64,000 nt of DNA from the NCBI RefSeq assembly GCF_965118125.1, contig NZ_OZ221287.1:2728001-2792000 (forward strand), in the 5' to 3' direction. Below, piece after piece: positions 62,868 through 64,000 of this stretch. Within the stretch, counting starts at the first letter, position 1; each line of letters opens with the position of its first letter. The position numbers and the translations under genes were made by a program. The notes under the pieces are model-generated. The model searched no databases. It was not told where the DNA came from and worked only from the letters and a program-made list of their open reading frames with translations. This DNA comes from Pararobbsia alpina_A (lineage in GTDB: Bacteria; Pseudomonadota; Gammaproteobacteria; Burkholderiales; Burkholderiaceae).

Positions 62868-64000
62868 GCCTCTCGATATCCAATGGGTTGACGGCGATCG
62901 CATTTTTGCGCGCGAGCGCGCTGACGGCAACGACCGCTCACAGGTCATTGTCGTACGTCCGGCAGCGCCACATCCGCATCCCGATACCCTCGCACGCTTG
63001 ACGCACGAGTTCGATCTGCGCTCGAACCTCGATGCGAATTGGGCGTTGAAGCCCCTGGAACTGTATGCGTCGGGATCCGCCGTTCGACTCAGCCTCGATG
63101 ATTCGGGTGGTGTTCCATTGAAGTCGCTACTCGGGCGTCCCTTGGCGCTCACCGAATTCATGCTGCATGCGTCGGGCATCGCGTCGGCGCTTAGCCAACT
63201 GCACGACGCCGGCGTCGTTCATCGCGATTTGAAACCGTCACACGTTGTGGTCTCCTCTCGCGACGGGCGGGCCCGCTTTACAGGCTTCGGGCTCGCATCG
63301 CTGCGTCAGCGGCAGCAAGAAGCCCCGGAGCGAACCTCGTCGTTGATCGGCACGCTCGCTTATATGGCGCCGGAGCAAACCGGGCACGTGGATCGCACAA
63401 TCGACTCGCGCAGCGATCTTTACTCCCTCGGCGTGATCTTCTTTGAAATGCTGACCGGAGAACTTCCCTTCTCGGCGCAGGATCCGAGCGGATGGGTTCA
63501 CAGTCACATCACAACCGTTCCGTCATCGCCAAGCGAACGCATTGATTCAGTACCGCCTATCGTTTCATCGATCGTGTTGAAACTTCTCGCAAAGGCACCC
63601 GAAGACCGGTATCAAACCGCCGGAGGGTTGGCACGCGATCTACAGCGCTGCCTCGACGCGCTGGAGAATGAAGGTTCCATTGCAGAGTTCGCCCTCGCCC
63701 AATCCGATCGACCGGATCGCTTGCACATCCCCGCGAAATTGTACGGTCGGGTCCGCGAGCTCGACAGATTGGCGGAGATTGCACGCGGCGTGATCCGGAC
63801 CGAAAAACGGGGCATGGTGTTAGTTTCAGGGCCCTCGGGTATCGGCAAGTCGGCCCTTGTCACCGAACTTCGTCGAAGCCTCGGAAGCGAAAACATCTGG
63901 TTCGCAGCCGGAAAATTCGATCAATACAGAGATGTTCCGTACGTCACGTTACTGCAAGCGGTGCGCGAAATCGTACGCAGCTTGCTCGGCTATTCCGATG
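62860..64000 (+). CDS. Large signalling protein with degenerate kinase and AAA-type ATPase domains (partial)
   Basis: At least 380 residues, cut by the right edge. Residues 1-265 resemble a Ser/Thr protein kinase: HRDLKPSH (121-128) and YMAPEQ are kept. However, the DFG motif reads GFG (142-144), and the usual VAIK Lys position is R33 (VVR). Residues 295-380 begin an AAA-type ATPase with Walker A SGPSGIGKS (323-331). This architecture fits the very large kinase-ATPase-GAF-histidine-kinase proteins of Burkholderia, so the unseen end probably carries a sensor and histidine kinase that acts on the coupled FixJ regulator. Confidence 0.85.
   Translation, partial: MTKPLDIQWVDGDRIFARERADGNDRSQVIVVRPAAPHPHPDTLARLTHEFDLRSNLDANWALKPLELYASGSAVRLSLDDSGGVPLKSLLGRPLALTEFMLHASGIASALSQLHDAGVVHRDLKPSHVVVSSRDGRARFTGFGLASLRQRQQEAPERTSSLIGTLAYMAPEQTGHVDRTIDSRSDLYSLGVIFFEMLTGELPFSAQDPSGWVHSHITTVPSSPSERIDSVPPIVSSIVLKLLAKAPEDRYQTAGGLARDLQRCLDALENEGSIAEFALAQSDRPDRLHIPAKLYGRVRELDRLAEIARGVIRTEKRGMVLVSGPSGIGKSALVTELRRSLGSENIWFAAGKFDQYRDVPYVTLLQAVREIVRSLLGYSD

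Overview
The window looks like chromosomal DNA of a Burkholderiaceae bacterium, probably Paraburkholderia, Caballeronia or Burkholderia. It is mostly high-GC with dense, often overlapping genes. Typical features are a Gram-negative porin with a 20-residue leader, separate glyoxylate-shunt loci, a DUF3008 protein, many LysR/AraC/HxlR/Lrp regulators and a Liv-type ABC importer. Genus is inferred from gene content only. I see no rRNA, tRNA, CRISPR array or intact transposon.

Layout. 0-9 kb: a minus-strand overlapping chain (DUF1853, family-4 uracil-DNA glycosylase, rimI, tsaB), an acyl-CoA-binding protein, a DEAD-box RNA helicase, aceA, a universal stress protein and a 55-residue gene with a well-formed promoter. 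9-15 kb: a LysR regulator divergent from aceB, a gamma-glutamylcyclotransferase-like protein, an AraC regulator and a porin. 15.9-20.6 kb: an AT-richer accessory block with a divergent lipoprotein and small membrane protein, then a plus-strand run of lipoprotein, two small proteins, a four-helix membrane protein and a membrane-anchored SAF-domain protein. This block is the best candidate for an undescribed system. 21-24 kb: a TMEM175-like channel, an orphan AbiEi/COG4861-type winged-helix protein behind a cluster of TTTCGAC/GTCGAAA operators, and a YeeE/YedE pair.

24.5-34.2 kb is a probable aromatic-compound catabolic locus: a LigAB-type extradiol dioxygenase, an alpha/beta hydrolase, an NTF2-like protein, a complete branched-chain-type ABC importer (livFGMH plus binding protein), an Ldh-family dehydrogenase and a glutathione S-transferase. 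34-45 kb mixes regulators facing their likely targets (HxlR/NmrA, Lrp/LysE), a VOC protein, an FMN reductase, a protein with an HH-type nuclease-like motif, a large exported sulfatase and a second GST. 45-52 kb holds a DUF2867 protein, an exported epoxide hydrolase, a PEP-mutase-like enzyme with RidA, two SDRs and a LysR regulator.

52-55 kb carries a methyltransferase, an acyl-CoA-dehydrogenase-like protein and a family-2 glycosyltransferase, followed by a 40-codon stump of a thiamine-diphosphate enzyme. Beyond it lie small exported proteins, a class V aminotransferase, a GFA protein, a hydrolase pair and a zinc alcohol dehydrogenase. The window ends in a signalling locus: two paralogous FixJ-type response regulators, the second overlapping a large protein with a degenerate Ser/Thr-kinase domain and an AAA-type ATPase, which runs off the right edge.
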